From Eubacterium ruminantium (GTDB taxonomy: Bacteria; Bacillota; Clostridia; Lachnospirales; Lachnospiraceae), in NCBI GenBank assembly GCA_900108205.1, contig FNUU01000004.1:124001-188000 (forward strand): 64,000 bases of DNA, written 5' to 3'. Made by a program: the position numbers and the translations under genes. The stretch's first letter is position 1, and every line of letters starts with the position of its first letter. Under the pieces are notes generated by a model. It did not search any database. It worked only from the letters and a program-made list of their open reading frames with translations, and was not told the origin of the DNA. Positions 1 through 11,700 of this stretch are shown here, one piece after another.

Positions 1-594
<594 letters not shown>

Positions 595-650
595 TCAATC
601 TATTCTCATAAATACACATAATCATCAAATGTGAAGCATAAATATTGATT

Positions 651-691
651 TTTAAATAATTCCGTCAAATAACCTGACTGTTTTCCAGTAT
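651..691 (-). repeat. Partial copy of a dispersed repeat (family also at 36130 and 44590)
   Basis: Read on the minus strand it carries GGAAAACAGTCAGGTTATTT and a following TTATTTA-AAA. These match the 3' half of the 74-bp repeats at 36130-36202 and 44590-44665. It lies just downstream of the gltD stop codon. Function is unknown; a short extragenic repeat or old mobile-element end is possible. Confidence 0.5.
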
Positions 692-718
692 GTTTTCCTG
701 TAATCTTTCAGTTATTTA

Positions 719-2203
719 TCAGAGATTCGTATATCCCATAAGGTTTTTATCTATCTCAGCAGCAGCCTTACGTCCTTCGGCGATCGCCCATACAACAAGT
801 GACTGTCCTCGGTGCATGTCGCCTACAACATATACATTATCCTTTGAACTCTTGTAGCTGCCCTCAGCGGTCTTCACATTGGTCCTGCCGTCAAGCTCAA
901 CGCCGAAAGCATCCGTAACATATATCTCACTTCCAAGGAAGCCTGCTGCTATAAGTACAAGCTGAGCAGGAATTATCTTCTCACTTCCCTCCACCGGAAC
1001 CATATTCATCCTTCCGGTCTTCTCATCCTTTTCAGGCTTCAGAGAAACTATGCAGAGCTCCTTCAATTCGCCCTTCTTATCCTTGATAAATTCCTTTACA
1101 GTAGTCTGATAGATACGAGGATCATGTCCGAATTTATAGATTGCTTCCTCCTGACCGTAATCTGTCTTCAGGACTCTCGGCCACTCAGGCCATGGATTAT
1201 TTGCCGCTCTCTCAACCGGCGGCTGAGGCATCATCTCAAGCTGTGTAACACTCTTGGCACCAAGTCTGATGCAGGTTCCCACACAGTCATTTCCGGTATC
1301 ACCGCCACCGATGATTACTACATCCTTATCCTTTGCCATTTCATAAGGGAATTCCTTAAACTCACTGTCCAGAAGCTGCTTGGTCACTCTGCCGAGAAAA
1401 TCAACTGCAAAATATATCCCTTTTGCATCTCTTCCCGGAGCCTTGATATCCCTCGGATTCGAAGCACCGCAGGCAAGTACGACTGCATCGTATTTTGAAG
1501 AAAGCTCTTCAGCAGAAATATCCTTTCCGATATCCTTGCCCGTAATGAATGTTACTCCGGCCTCTTCCATAAGCTTAACTCTTCTGTCAATAACAGATTT
1601 ATCAAGCTTCATATTCGGAATGCCATAACGAAGAAGTCCGCCGACGCGGTCATGTCTCTCATAAACAGTAACCTCATGTCCTCTTCTGTTAAGGAGCTGA
1701 GCGGCAGCAAGTCCTGAAGGACCGCTTCCTACAACCGCTACCTTTTTACCGGTTCTGATATCACTCTTTCTCTCCTTAACAAGGCCATGCTCAAATGCAT
1801 ATTCTATTATCGTCTTCTCATTTTCCTTAGTACATACAGGCTCGGAATACTCGCCGCAGGTGCAGGCTGCTTCACAAAGAGCCGGACAAACCCTTGATGT
1901 AAATTCAGGGAAGGAATGTGTTATGGCAAGTCTTCTGTATGCATCTGCAAGGTTTCCTCTGTACACCAGATCATTTGTCTCCGGAACCAGGTTGTTCAGA
2001 GGACATCCTGATGCCATACCCGAGATCATCCTGCCGGCCTGGCAAAACGGAACTCCGCAATCCATACATCTCGCTGCCTGCTTCTTCTCCTCCTCGAGGC
2101 TGAGCATACCATGAAACTCATTGAAATTCTTAATTCTTTCTTCTTCACAGATCGTAGCAGAGTTTACTCTGTCATACTCCATGAATCCTCCTATCTTGCC
2201 CAT
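719..2203 (-). CDS. gltD: Glutamate synthase small (NADPH-oxidising) subunit
   Basis: Passes electrons from NAD(P)H through FAD and two [4Fe-4S] clusters to the large GltB subunit for conversion of 2-oxoglutarate and glutamine to two glutamates. The N-terminal Cys-rich region (CMDCGVPFC, CPLNNLVPE, CPALCEAACTCGE) supplies the cluster ligands. A GSGPSGLAAA dinucleotide fold (FAD) and a GGGDTGNDC fold (NADPH) follow, then the GDMHRGQSLVVWAI C-terminus. The start MGKIGGFMEYDR (2203) is chosen over the ATG 15 nt upstream because GGAGG lies 8 nt before it and the family starts there. It is 58 nt downstream of gltB and almost certainly in the same operon. Confidence 0.95.
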   Translation of the reverse strand: MGKIGGFMEYDRVNSATICEEERIKNFNEFHGMLSLEEEKKQAARCMDCGVPFCQAGRMISGMASGCPLNNLVPETNDLVYRGNLADAYRRLAITHSFPEFTSRVCPALCEAACTCGEYSEPVCTKENEKTIIEYAFEHGLVKERKSDIRTGKKVAVVGSGPSGLAAAQLLNRRGHEVTVYERHDRVGGLLRYGIPNMKLDKSVIDRRVKLMEEAGVTFITGKDIGKDISAEELSSKYDAVVLACGASNPRDIKAPGRDAKGIYFAVDFLGRVTKQLLDSEFKEFPYEMAKDKDVVIIGGGDTGNDCVGTCIRLGAKSVTQLEMMPQPPVERAANNPWPEWPRVLKTDYGQEEAIYKFGHDPRIYQTTVKEFIKDKKGELKELCIVSLKPEKDEKTGRMNMVPVEGSEKIIPAQLVLIAAGFLGSEIYVTDAFGVELDGRTNVKTAEGSYKSSKDNVYVVGDMHRGQSLVVWAIAEGRKAAAEIDKNLMGYTNL

Positions 2204-2260
2204 CTTTCTATCCTCCATATCTATGTCGAATGAAATGCTTCTTCGTAAAGAAACCGTTCA

Positions 2261-5200
2261 TTATTGATTAAACTCTTCAAATGCCTTGATCTTCGCCTCT
2301 TCATCACTGAGTCCCTGATCTTTGTAGAGGTTTGTAAGTCGAAGCATTTCCTTATAATCAGCCGGTATTATCTTCTTAAAATGTGCTACAGCATCATCAA
2401 AGTTTTTAAGTATTCTGCGTCCCTTTGCCGAACCGGTATATGCCACATGCTTTTCGATTATATTCTTAACCTCTGCAATCTCAGTCTTATCTGAAAGCTT
2501 CTCCATCAGAACAAAGGTCTTGTTTACATTCTTGTAAAGTGAACTATCCTCGTCGAATACATAAGCAATACCGCCGCTCATACCTGCTGCGAAATTCTTT
2601 CCTGTTGGTCCGAGGATCACTGCACGACCTCCTGTCATATATTCACAGCCATGCTCACCTACACCCTCAACAACTGCTGTTGCGCCTGAATTTCTGATGC
2701 AGAATCTTTCGCCCGCCATGCCGGAAATATATGCTTCACCGCTTGTCGCTCCATAGAGAGCAACGTTACCGACGATTATATTTTCCTCAGGAACATATTT
2801 TGCATCTGCCGGAGCCTTAAGGATAAGCTTTCCGCCTGAAAGACCTTTTCCGAAATAATCATTGCTGTCACCGGTAAGATTTATTGTAAGACCTGCCGGT
2901 ATAAATGCACCAAAGCTCTGTCCTCCGGCGCCCTTTACGTCTATTACTATAGTGTCCTCAGGAAGTCCGTCAGCATACCTTCTTGTAATCTCTGCTCCAA
3001 GAAGTGTACCGAAGGTTCTGTCAATATTTGTTACATCAAGATCTATTCTGCAGTTTTCCTTGCCCTCTAAAGCAGCCTTGATCTTTTTATTCTTCAGAAG
3101 CTGTTTTTCATCCTTAGTCTCTTCAAGCTTAAAGTCGTATGCCTTCGAAGGATCAAATACCTGCTCCTTCCTGTCTACTCCTGACATATCAAGAAGTATA
3201 CTGTGAAGGTCAAGCTTCTTCTCGGAACTGTTCATATTATCCTTAAGTTTTATAAGATCAGTTCTTCCTACAAGTTCATTTATACTTCTTACTCCAAGGC
3301 GAGCCATATATTCACGAAGCTCTCTTGCTATAAAGAGCATGAAATTTTCTACATATTCCGGTTTACCTGCAAATTTTGCACGAAGCTTAGGATTCTGTGT
3401 GGCAACACCCATCGGACAGGTATCCTGATTACATACCCTCATCATTACACAGCCCATAGTAACAAGCGGTGCAGTTGCAAATCCGAATTCCTCAGCACCA
3501 AGGATGGCTGCAATTGCCACATCACGTCCGCTCATCAGCTTACCGTCTGTTTCGATAACAACTCTGTTTCTCAGGCCGTTGGAAATAAGTGTCTGGTGTG
3601 TCTCAGCAACACCAAGCTCCCAAGGAAGTCCTGCATTATGGATAGAACTGAGCGGTGCCGCACCTGTTCCTCCGTCATAACCTGATACAAGAACAACCTG
3701 TGCACCAGCCTTGGCAACACCTGCCGCAATAGTTCCTACGCCCGCTTCGGAAACAAGCTTTACAGAGATACGTGCGTTCTTATTTGCATTTTTAAGATCA
3801 TATATCAGCTGAGCCAGATCCTCAATTGAATATATATCATGATGAGGTGGTGGAGATATAAGGCTTACACCCGGAGTTGAATGTCTTGTCTTTGCGACCC
3901 AAGGATAAACCTTCCTTCCCGGAAGATGTCCACCTTCACCCGGCTTAGCACCCTGAGCCATCTTGATCTGTATTTCTCTTGCACTTACAAGATATTTACT
4001 CGTAACACCGAAACGTCCGCTGGCAACCTGCTTGATTGCTGAGCTTCTGTCATTTTCGGTTCCTGCTGAGGCAAGTCTCTCATCGCTCTCACCACCCTCA
4101 CCGCTGTTTGATTTTCCATGAAGGTGATTCATTGCAATTGCAAGAGTCTCATGTGCCTCCTCTGAAATTGATCCATAGGACATGGCGCCTGTCTTAAATC
4201 TCTGAACAATCGAAACCTCACTCTCAACCTCATCGATTGAAATACCCTCTGCCGGATAATTAAACTCCATAAGGCTTCTGATATATCCTGTCTTCTCGCT
4301 GTCAACCATCTTTGTGTACTGCTTAAACTTATCGTAGTTACCTTCTCTGGTTGAAGCCTGGAGCATATGAATGGTCTCAGGACTATATCTGTGATGCTCT
4401 CCCTGGCTGCGGGATTTGTGTCTTCCCACTGAGGTAAGCTCGAGGTCGCTTTCAAGTCCAAGCGGATCGAAGGCCTTGCTGTGTCTCTTGTCTGCAGCCT
4501 TTTCTATATCATCAAGCGTGATACCGCCGATACGGCTTACTGTTCCTGTGAAATACTCATTTATTACATCCTGTGATATTCCGATTGCCTCGAATATCTT
4601 GCTTCCCTGATATGATCTGATGGTTGAGATACCCATCTTGGAAGCTATTTTAACAATCCCATTTATAACTGCGTTATCGTAATCCTCAACCGCTGCATAG
4701 TAATCCTTATCGAGAAGGCCTTCATCAACAAGTTCCTTTATTGTTGCATGTGCAAGGTAAGGATTGATTGCTGATGCACCGTAACCCATAAGAGTTGCAA
4801 AATGATGAACCTCGCGAGGTTCTCCCGACTCTACAATAAGAGACATAGCTGTTGCTCTCTTACTATTAACAAGATGTCTTGAAACTGCTGCAACTGCAAG
4901 GAGTGAAGGAATCGCAACATGATTTTCATCTACTCCTCTGTCGGAAAGGATAATAATATTTGCTCCTTCCTTATATGCCTTATCCACCTCAACAAAAAGA
5001 TGATCGATAACTCTCTTCATCGGTGTCTTCTTATAATAAAGCATTGAAACCGTGGCAACCTTAAAGCCCTCCTTGTTCATATGCTTGATCTTAAGAAGAT
5101 CCAGATCTGTAAGTATAGGATTCTCTATCTTTAACACTCTTGCGTTTTCAGGTTTTTCTGAAAGAAGATTACCATCCTTGCCCAGATAAATGGTCTTGGA

Positions 5201-6811
5201 TGTAACGATTTTCTCTCTTTCAGCATCTATAGGAGGATTTGTAACCTGTGCAAAGAGCTGCTTAAAGAAATAGAACAGTGGCTGATCCTGTTCAGAAAGA
5301 GCTGCGATAGGTGTATCAATACCCATTGCACCGATCTGCTCTGTTCCTGAAAGTGCCATGCTTCTGATTCCGTCATGATAGTTTTCATAAGTATAACCAA
5401 AGGATTTCTGAAGTTTCTTTCTCTCCTCACCGCTTATATCAGGAACCTTAATGTTAGGAATTTTGATTGAGCCGAGTGTTACCATGCTCATATCAAGCCA
5501 CTCGCCGTAGGCTTCCTTCTTTGCATACTGCTCCTTGATCTCCTGATCGTCATAAACCTTATTTTCTTTGGTATCTATCAGAAGCATCTTTCCCGGATGA
5601 AGTCTTTCCTTCTTAATTATATGTGCCTCGTCGAGAGGAAGTACACCGACCTCAGAAGAAAGAATAAGGCGATTATCGTCCATGATGTAATACCTTGAAG
5701 GTCTGAGGCCGTTTCTGTCGAGTATGGCTCCCATCACATCACCATCAGAGAAAAGAATCGATGCCGGACCATCCCATGGCTCCATCATAGTTGCGTAATA
5801 TTCATAGAAATCTCTCTCTTCCTGAGAAAGTGTCTCATTATGAGCCCATGGTTCAGGAACTGCTATCATAGCTGCAAGAGGAAGCGGCATACCGCTCATC
5901 ATACAGAATTCAAGCGTATTATCAAGCATAGCTGAATCCGAACCACTGGATGATATTACAGGAAATACTCTGGTCATATCTTCATTTGAAAATGCATCAG
6001 TATGAAGTGTTTCCTCACGAGCAAGCATCTTATCCGCATTACCCTTGATAGTATTTATCTCTCCGTTATGAACCATAAGTCTGTTCGGATGAGCTCTGTT
6101 CCAGCTAGGATTTGTATTTGTTGAGAATCTTGAATGAACCATGGCTATTGCTGATTCAAAATCCTTATCGGTAAGATCCTTGAAGAAGGTTCTGAGCTGT
6201 CCAACAAGGAACATTCCCTTATATACAATTGTTCTGCAGGAGAGTGAAGGAACATAAGTATTTACGCTACTCTGTTCAAACTCACGTCTTATAAGATAAA
6301 GCTTTCTGTCAAAATCAAGGTCTGTCTTGCAATCAGCCGGTCTCTCAATAAATACCTGGCTGATAACCGGCATGCACTCTCTTGCTTTTGTTCCAAGTAC
6401 ATTCGGAACCGTCTCAACCTCTCTCCATCCGAGGATCTTAAGCCCTTCCTTACGTACGATAACCTCAAACATGGTCTTCTCCTGCCTCTTATCAAGTTCA
6501 TTCTGAGGAAGGAAGAACATACCTACACCGTAGCCTCTTCTTTCAGGAAGTTCCACGCCCTGCTCCTTCATTTTACGAACAAAGAAGCGGTGAGGTATCT
6601 GTGTAAGTATTCCGACACCATCACCGGTCTTGCCTTCAGCGTCCTTACCGGCTCTGTGCTCCAGTCTCTCAACTATACTAAGTGCATTGTCTACCAGTTC
6701 ATGGCTGGCCTTGCCATCAATCTGAACTATAGCTCCGATACCGCAGTTATCATGCTCAAACTGTGAATCATAAAGTCCCTTTTGTCTGATATCTTCATAT
6801 TTATCGTTCAT
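2261..6811 (-). CDS. gltB: Glutamate synthase large subunit
   Basis: Full-length (1516 aa) ferredoxin/NADPH-type glutamate synthase alpha subunit; makes glutamate from glutamine and 2-oxoglutarate. Domains in order: class II glutaminase with the nucleophile Cys at about residue 23 (HDNCGIGAI, so an N-terminal propeptide is probably removed); a central domain; the FMN-binding barrel with the [3Fe-4S] signature CNQDTCPMG near residue 1128; and the C-terminal GXGXG beta-helix (GNVALYGATSGEAYISG). The start at 6811 (MNDKYEDIR) has AGGAGG 6 nt upstream; an in-frame ATG at 6853 has no ribosome site. Transcription should start near 7060 and pass through the leader terminator at 6989-7028. Confidence 0.97.
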   Translation of the reverse strand: MNDKYEDIRQKGLYDSQFEHDNCGIGAIVQIDGKASHELVDNALSIVERLEHRAGKDAEGKTGDGVGILTQIPHRFFVRKMKEQGVELPERRGYGVGMFFLPQNELDKRQEKTMFEVIVRKEGLKILGWREVETVPNVLGTKARECMPVISQVFIERPADCKTDLDFDRKLYLIRREFEQSSVNTYVPSLSCRTIVYKGMFLVGQLRTFFKDLTDKDFESAIAMVHSRFSTNTNPSWNRAHPNRLMVHNGEINTIKGNADKMLAREETLHTDAFSNEDMTRVFPVISSSGSDSAMLDNTLEFCMMSGMPLPLAAMIAVPEPWAHNETLSQEERDFYEYYATMMEPWDGPASILFSDGDVMGAILDRNGLRPSRYYIMDDNRLILSSEVGVLPLDEAHIIKKERLHPGKMLLIDTKENKVYDDQEIKEQYAKKEAYGEWLDMSMVTLGSIKIPNIKVPDISGEERKKLQKSFGYTYENYHDGIRSMALSGTEQIGAMGIDTPIAALSEQDQPLFYFFKQLFAQVTNPPIDAEREKIVTSKTIYLGKDGNLLSEKPENARVLKIENPILTDLDLLKIKHMNKEGFKVATVSMLYYKKTPMKRVIDHLFVEVDKAYKEGANIIILSDRGVDENHVAIPSLLAVAAVSRHLVNSKRATAMSLIVESGEPREVHHFATLMGYGASAINPYLAHATIKELVDEGLLDKDYYAAVEDYDNAVINGIVKIASKMGISTIRSYQGSKIFEAIGISQDVINEYFTGTVSRIGGITLDDIEKAADKRHSKAFDPLGLESDLELTSVGRHKSRSQGEHHRYSPETIHMLQASTREGNYDKFKQYTKMVDSEKTGYIRSLMEFNYPAEGISIDEVESEVSIVQRFKTGAMSYGSISEEAHETLAIAMNHLHGKSNSGEGGESDERLASAGTENDRSSAIKQVASGRFGVTSKYLVSAREIQIKMAQGAKPGEGGHLPGRKVYPWVAKTRHSTPGVSLISPPPHHDIYSIEDLAQLIYDLKNANKNARISVKLVSEAGVGTIAAGVAKAGAQVVLVSGYDGGTGAAPLSSIHNAGLPWELGVAETHQTLISNGLRNRVVIETDGKLMSGRDVAIAAILGAEEFGFATAPLVTMGCVMMRVCNQDTCPMGVATQNPKLRAKFAGKPEYVENFMLFIARELREYMARLGVRSINELVGRTDLIKLKDNMNSSEKKLDLHSILLDMSGVDRKEQVFDPSKAYDFKLEETKDEKQLLKNKKIKAALEGKENCRIDLDVTNIDRTFGTLLGAEITRRYADGLPEDTIVIDVKGAGGQSFGAFIPAGLTINLTGDSNDYFGKGLSGGKLILKAPADAKYVPEENIIVGNVALYGATSGEAYISGMAGERFCIRNSGATAVVEGVGEHGCEYMTGGRAVILGPTGKNFAAGMSGGIAYVFDEDSSLYKNVNKTFVLMEKLSDKTEIAEVKNIIEKHVAYTGSAKGRRILKNFDDAVAHFKKIIPADYKEMLRLTNLYKDQGLSDEEAKIKAFEEFNQ

Positions 6812-6849
6812 TTTCAACCTCCTGATTTTGAACTCCTTATACATATTCA

Positions 6850-6988
6850 GCATTCATGAGCTGTATAGCAGCTCATTATCATCGTCTTCCGGCTCGTTCG
6901 TTACCAAACGTTTGTCTCGGCAAGCAGCAACCATTGGACACCGGCGCTGATTCCGGCAATTACATGTGCTTGCCTCGAGATCTTTGCG
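6850..6988 (-). other. Structured 5' UTR segment of gltB (hairpin-rich)
   Basis: Between the leader terminator and the gltB start the minus strand carries GTTGCTGC and GTTTGGTAAC arms and a perfect hairpin ATGAGCTG-CTATA-CAGCTCAT. The purF 5' UTR (8535-8634) has clearly related sequence (GTTGCTGCT, CGAGACCAAACG, ATAATGAGC hairpin). The similarity points to a shared structured element. No known riboswitch consensus was recognised. Confidence 0.45.
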
Positions 6989-7035
6989 AAAAAAAAGGGG
7001 CACTTCGAGTGTTAAACTCGAAGCGCCCTTGCTTC
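6989..7035 (-). promoter_or_regulatory. gltB leader: hexaloop antiterminator hairpin overlapping an intrinsic terminator
   Basis: On the minus strand GAAGC-AAGGGC-GCTTC (7020-7035) forms a hairpin with a six-base loop having A at position 1 and G at position 4, as in ANTAR-protein target hairpins. Its 3' arm is also the 5' arm of a longer stem (GGGCGCTTCGAG with CTCGAAGTGCCC, 6998-7028) followed by a T7 run, i.e. an intrinsic terminator. The two folds exclude each other. The same arrangement precedes purF, amt and glnA. Only one hexaloop hairpin is evident, whereas the described ANTAR targets have two. Confidence 0.75.
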
Positions 7036-7065
7036 TTACTTGTCATTATTTTATTATCTTAATTC

Positions 7066-7093
7066 ATTATATTACTTAATTTTTAAAAGTCAA
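7066..7093 (-). promoter_or_regulatory. Sigma-A promoter of gltB
   Basis: Minus strand: -35 TTGACT (7093-7088), 16-nt spacer, -10 TATAAT (7071-7066). It lies about 30 nt before the hexaloop leader, so the leader is transcribed. Confidence 0.8.
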
Positions 7094-7136
7094 TAGTAAA
7101 AATAATAATTTTTATTAACTTTTTTGTCTCAGATAT

Positions 7137-8513
7137 TTATTTCACAGGATATTCATTGGTAAAACAGGCAGTACATAAAGGCATATCACCAACCATAGTC
7201 TTAAAGTCCTCAACATCGAGGTACTCAAGAGAGTCAGCTCCGACATTTTTACACACTTCTTCACTGGAATGATGCGAAGCTATAAGCTGTCCGGCAGTTG
7301 GCACATCCGTACCATAGAAGCATGGATAGAGGAATGGCGGAGAGCTGATCCTTACATGTACTGATTTTGCCCCCGCTTTACGAAGCATTTCAATAAGCTG
7401 CTTCATTGTGGTTCCTCGTACTATAGAATCATCTATCAAAACAATATCTTTATTCTCTACGATACTGCGCAGCACACTCAGTTTCATATGTACAGCTGTG
7501 CGTCTTTCCTCGTCAGTCGGTTTTATAAAACTTCTTCCTATATAACTGTTCTTATGAAATGCAAGCGCAAATGGTATACCGGACTCAAGTGCATAACCTT
7601 CTGCCGCAACCAGCCCGGAATCCGGTACGCCGACAACTATATCCGCATCCACTTTGACCTTTCTGGCAAGAGCACGTCCGGCATTTATTCTTGCATCATG
7701 AACCTCAATACCATCCATAAATGAATCGTTTCGAGCGAAATATATATATTCGAATATGCAATGTGCCTTTTTTTGTCCGCAGAGACTTCTGTCGGATGAA
7801 AGTCCATCCTGAGTTATGGATATGATCTCACCCGGCTCTACATCACGCACAAACTCCGCACCTATTGCTGTAAATGCCGCACTCTCAGAAGCAAGTACAT
7901 AGGCGTTCTTGCATTTTCCCAAAACCAGCGGTTTGATACCAAAGGGATCCCTCATTCCGACAAGCTTTCGAGGACTCATGATGATAACAGCATATCCACC
8001 CTTAAGCTTATTAGCAGAAAGTTTTACTGCTTCCTCTATGGACTCTGTTTTAACTCTGTTACTGATAACCTCATAAGCCAGAACTTCCGAATCGGATGAT
8101 GTATAGTGCGGCATTCCCCTGTTCATCTGTTCCTGTTTTAGTTCATCGGCATTGATGATATTACCGTTATGAACCAGCGCCAGACTTCCCTTGATGTATT
8201 TCATGGCCATAGGCTGAGCATTCTCAGGAACGCTCCCTCCTGTAGTTGAATATCTGACATGGCCGACACCTATATTTCCGTGCAGACTCTCAAGATCATT
8301 TTTATGAAACACTTCATTCACAAGTCCCATAGCTTTCTTCACGGTAAGATTGCCCATAGCTCCCTTTGTATCTGAAACAGCCATTCCGGCGGCCTCCTGG
8401 CCACGATGCTGCAGAGCCGTCAGTCCGAAATATATATCCTGAGCAACCTCTCTTCCATCCACCGCATAAATACCAAATACCCCGCACTCCTCATGCAATT
8501 TATCATCCAGCAT
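7137..8513 (-). CDS. purF: Amidophosphoribosyltransferase
   Basis: First committed step of purine synthesis: PRPP plus glutamine to 5-phosphoribosylamine. The protein begins MLDDKLHEECGVFGIYAVDG; Cys10 is the glutaminase nucleophile exposed after removal of a nine-residue propeptide. The PRPP-binding loop DIVLIDDSIVRGTT lies near residue 359. The C-terminal Cys pattern (PCFYGTD, PLCTACF) fits the [4Fe-4S] Bacillus-type enzyme. The start at 8513 fits the family and has AAGGTAGG upstream; an in-frame ATG at 8549 would add 12 residues not typical of PurF. It stands alone, away from other pur genes, and shares its leader with nitrogen genes, suggesting control by glutamine or nitrogen status. Confidence 0.95.
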   Translation of the reverse strand: MLDDKLHEECGVFGIYAVDGREVAQDIYFGLTALQHRGQEAAGMAVSDTKGAMGNLTVKKAMGLVNEVFHKNDLESLHGNIGVGHVRYSTTGGSVPENAQPMAMKYIKGSLALVHNGNIINADELKQEQMNRGMPHYTSSDSEVLAYEVISNRVKTESIEEAVKLSANKLKGGYAVIIMSPRKLVGMRDPFGIKPLVLGKCKNAYVLASESAAFTAIGAEFVRDVEPGEIISITQDGLSSDRSLCGQKKAHCIFEYIYFARNDSFMDGIEVHDARINAGRALARKVKVDADIVVGVPDSGLVAAEGYALESGIPFALAFHKNSYIGRSFIKPTDEERRTAVHMKLSVLRSIVENKDIVLIDDSIVRGTTMKQLIEMLRKAGAKSVHVRISSPPFLYPCFYGTDVPTAGQLIASHHSSEEVCKNVGADSLEYLDVEDFKTMVGDMPLCTACFTNEYPVK

Positions 8514-8634
8514 ATGTTTCCTACCTTTCTGATATGATTTATCATTCATGAGTCACTTTGTGGCTCATTATTCTCGTCTCCCGACTCGGACCGTTGCTAA
8601 TCGTTTGGTCTCGACGAGCAGCAACACCATTGCG

Positions 8635-8677
8635 AAAAAAAGGCACTTCGAGCGTAAACTCGAAGCGCCTTTGCTTC
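8635..8677 (-). promoter_or_regulatory. purF leader: hexaloop antiterminator hairpin overlapping a terminator
   Basis: Minus strand GAAGC-AAAGGC-GCTTC (8662-8677) has a hexaloop with A1 and G4. Its 3' arm overlaps a terminator stem GGCGCTTCGAG / CTCGAAGTGCC (8642-8669) followed by seven T. It is nearly identical to the gltB leader. Confidence 0.75.
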
Positions 8678-8701
8678 CGGTTAATATTATTACCAGATTT
8701 T

Positions 8702-8729
8702 ATTGTAATACTAAATTTTTAAAAGTCAA
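8702..8729 (-). promoter_or_regulatory. Sigma-A promoter of purF
   Basis: Minus strand: -35 TTGACT (8729-8724), 16-nt spacer, -10 TACAAT (8707-8702). The -35 and most of the spacer match the gltB promoter base for base, so promoter and leader appear to be duplicated as a unit. Confidence 0.78.
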
Positions 8730-8743
8730 TAGCATAATACTAT

Positions 8744-11700
8744 TTATTTTTTAACTTTCGGAGCTTTTTTTGCTTCACGAGCCTGTTTTGCCTGCTCAGC
8801 ACGTCCGGCACCGTGATTCTCAATCTTAACATGATATTCATGATTAGGATTCTCTGACTTACGAACCGTATTTACCCTGTCATAGATCTTCTGAATTCGT
8901 CTGGTCAGATTAGAAGTGTTATCTTCAACTATTGCCAAAGCATCAAGTGCATTATCAAAACGCTCCTTACCATTATCGGTACTTCTGACGCTCTTCTTGC
9001 CCTTCATGTACTTCTCAGCTGCTATAACAACATCTGTAGTACTATGTCTGTATGCGAGCTCCTTATCCTTATCATCATTAAATATCTTGTTCTTAAGTTC
9101 TGCTGCTTCCTTGATAGCCTTTGCAAGTGCCTGATACTCCGGGCTTCGTTTCTTAGGATCCATCATGGAGTTCATAAGCTTCTCCATCTGATCACTGTAA
9201 TCATTATAGCTATCCGGATTGACATTATAAAGATCCATACGAAGAGCCTGTCCTGTAGCCAAAGCAGTCTTAGTTGAAGCAAGCTTCTCCTCGGTAAGTT
9301 CATTTTCCGTCAAATTATCCATATCATAGAAGGTTTTTACACGATCCATGTATTCATGAATCTTCTTAACGCTAAACTTCTGCTTGTATTTCATAAGAGA
9401 ATAAGCTGTGAGAACCTTTGCAAAACTGTCGATTCTGGTCTTAAGATCCTTTCCTGCATACTTGCCTGTATGAAGCTTCATGTAACTCTCATAAGATACT
9501 GGAAGCTTGCCATTCTTCGGAGCCTCATCTAACTTCAGGTTGTTGTTTTCATTCTGAACATCAATGATATCTGCATCATCCATCTGTTCTTCAACCTGCA
9601 TAGCAGCGTTATTTATTTTGACATTATCATTTATCTTGATAACATCATCGTTATTAAGCTTTATGATGTTTTCATCATCCTTAACCTGCTCATTTGCATT
9701 CGGTTCAGGCTTCTTCTCTTCCTTCTTAGGAGCTTCTTTCTTAGGTTCAGCCTTCTTCTCCTCTTTCTTCGGAGCTTCCTGCAGCGGATCAGTCTTCTTA
9801 CCTGCCTTCTTACCGCCATTTAAGAGAGCCGCCTCTCTCTCAGCCTTTCTCTTAGCTGCAAGTGCAGGGTCAAGTCTCTCCTCACGACGCTTAGCTCTCT
9901 CGGCCTTCTCGTCCGCAAGTTTCTTCTCCTCAGCCTTATTTACAGCCTTTAAATAATCCTCATAATCCTTTTTAACAGCTGCTCTTTCTTTAGCCAGATC
10001 ATCAAGCTTCTTATTTAAAGGTTTTACCTGTGCCTCATACTCCTTAATCTTATCCTGACAGGCTTTTATAGTCTCCTTATAGCCCGAAATCTTAACCTTC
10101 ATTGTGCCAACGTCGATACCTTCTTTGATCTTACCGTTAGCCCAGTTAATATTATTCTGACTGCTGTTTATCTGATATTTTTCATCATTGATCCTCTTCT
10201 CGATAAGTGACAGATCTGATTTAGCCTTGCTTTCAGCAGTATTTATTCGCTTATCGGCAGCTTCCTTATCACGTCTCTTCTGATCTTTTTCATCCTCCAG
10301 CTTCTTTTTCTCATCTGCAGCCTTCTTATCTGCATCGATACGTGCCTGTCTCAGTTTCTTGGCTTCAAGTGAAAGATCCTCAGCATTTCTCCTGATTCCA
10401 TAATCATTTTTAGCCCAGCTCTCAAAGTCATTAAAATTGAATTTGGTTTCAAATCCATCCTTTTTAGTAAGGTACAGCTTACTTACAATATCCGCAACAT
10501 TTTTTCTGAGTGATGCATTTTTAGACTTGTCGACACTGTTTAAATACGCCTCTGTAGCACGGTTTAATTCTGTCAAACGGTCCAGTGCTATATGAGAACC
10601 ATCATGAGGATCAAGCTTCCTCGGGTCATACGCATCCTTCATATCCATCAATGCATAGTAGAAATCCTGATACTCTTCAGACTCCTTGGAAACATTATCA
10701 CCGTCTATTGCACGAAGTGCATTGTAGCACTTTCCAACCATTTCAAGTATTTTAGTCGGTTTGAAGAAGAATCCATCCAAATATGCTTTGTCAAGATCCC
10801 CATCTTTAGATTCCACTACTGATGAAAGTGCACTGTAGTATTCATTAAGCTGCTTCTCTGCCGCATTTGCATTTTCCTGCTTCTGTTTGATCCTTTCTGT
10901 AGGCTTCACTTCCCACTTAATATTCGGATCCTTGTTCTCCAAAAGCTTCTTGGTGACCTCAATTTCCCTTTTATACTCACCAATCTCTGTTGCAGAATTG
11001 AGATCCGGATAGTTTTTAGGAGAAATTGTCTCGAGGCCTTTCTCAGCGAAAGAGAGAATCTTCTTATAGAAATTCTCTTCTCCATTGACCGGAGCCTTAT
11101 CATTTTCTACTTTTCCAAGAGCTTCTTTAGCATTATCCCTAATGAAAGTCAGATTAGCTGCATAATTAACAATAGGCCATTTTTCAGCATGCGCCAGCTC
11201 TCTAAGATGATATTTAAATTCATCGGATACATGTCTGAAATCAGCGAGGCCTGCTGCTTTTCTGTCATTTATCTCAAACAGGAACTGATTTGCGGTTGTT
11301 CTCAACCTGCCAAGTTCAATAGCGAGATCCTCCACCTGAGCTTCTCCACGCTGGAAAACCTCTTTTCTGATCTCTGACACTTCCTTGTCATATTTTATAT
11401 TGTATCCGCCGCCCGGAGCTGTCACAAGATTGATACCCAGGTCCGTACGTGGCTTCTCCATCTTCTCTGCAGCCAGGAAGTTGTAATAATCAGTATCATG
11501 AGTAAGGTCACCATTATATGTTCTGGTTGCCTTCTTATCCATCTCTTCGATCTTGGCATTGTAGATGGCATCCTTATCCTTCTTATCAATAGGCTTTGTG
11601 AAGGATGACATAAGGCGATCTGCCGCCTCAACCTCATCACTCTTACTGAGAATAGCGCCTATCTGACTGTACATATCATCAAATATAACCTTGTTATATC

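Noticed and set aside
6850..7035. T-box, glutamine riboswitch or other known riboswitch before gltB and purF
   Set aside because: No T-box sequence (TGGNACCGCG-type) and no glutamine riboswitch core was found; the short hexaloop plus terminator explains the leader better.
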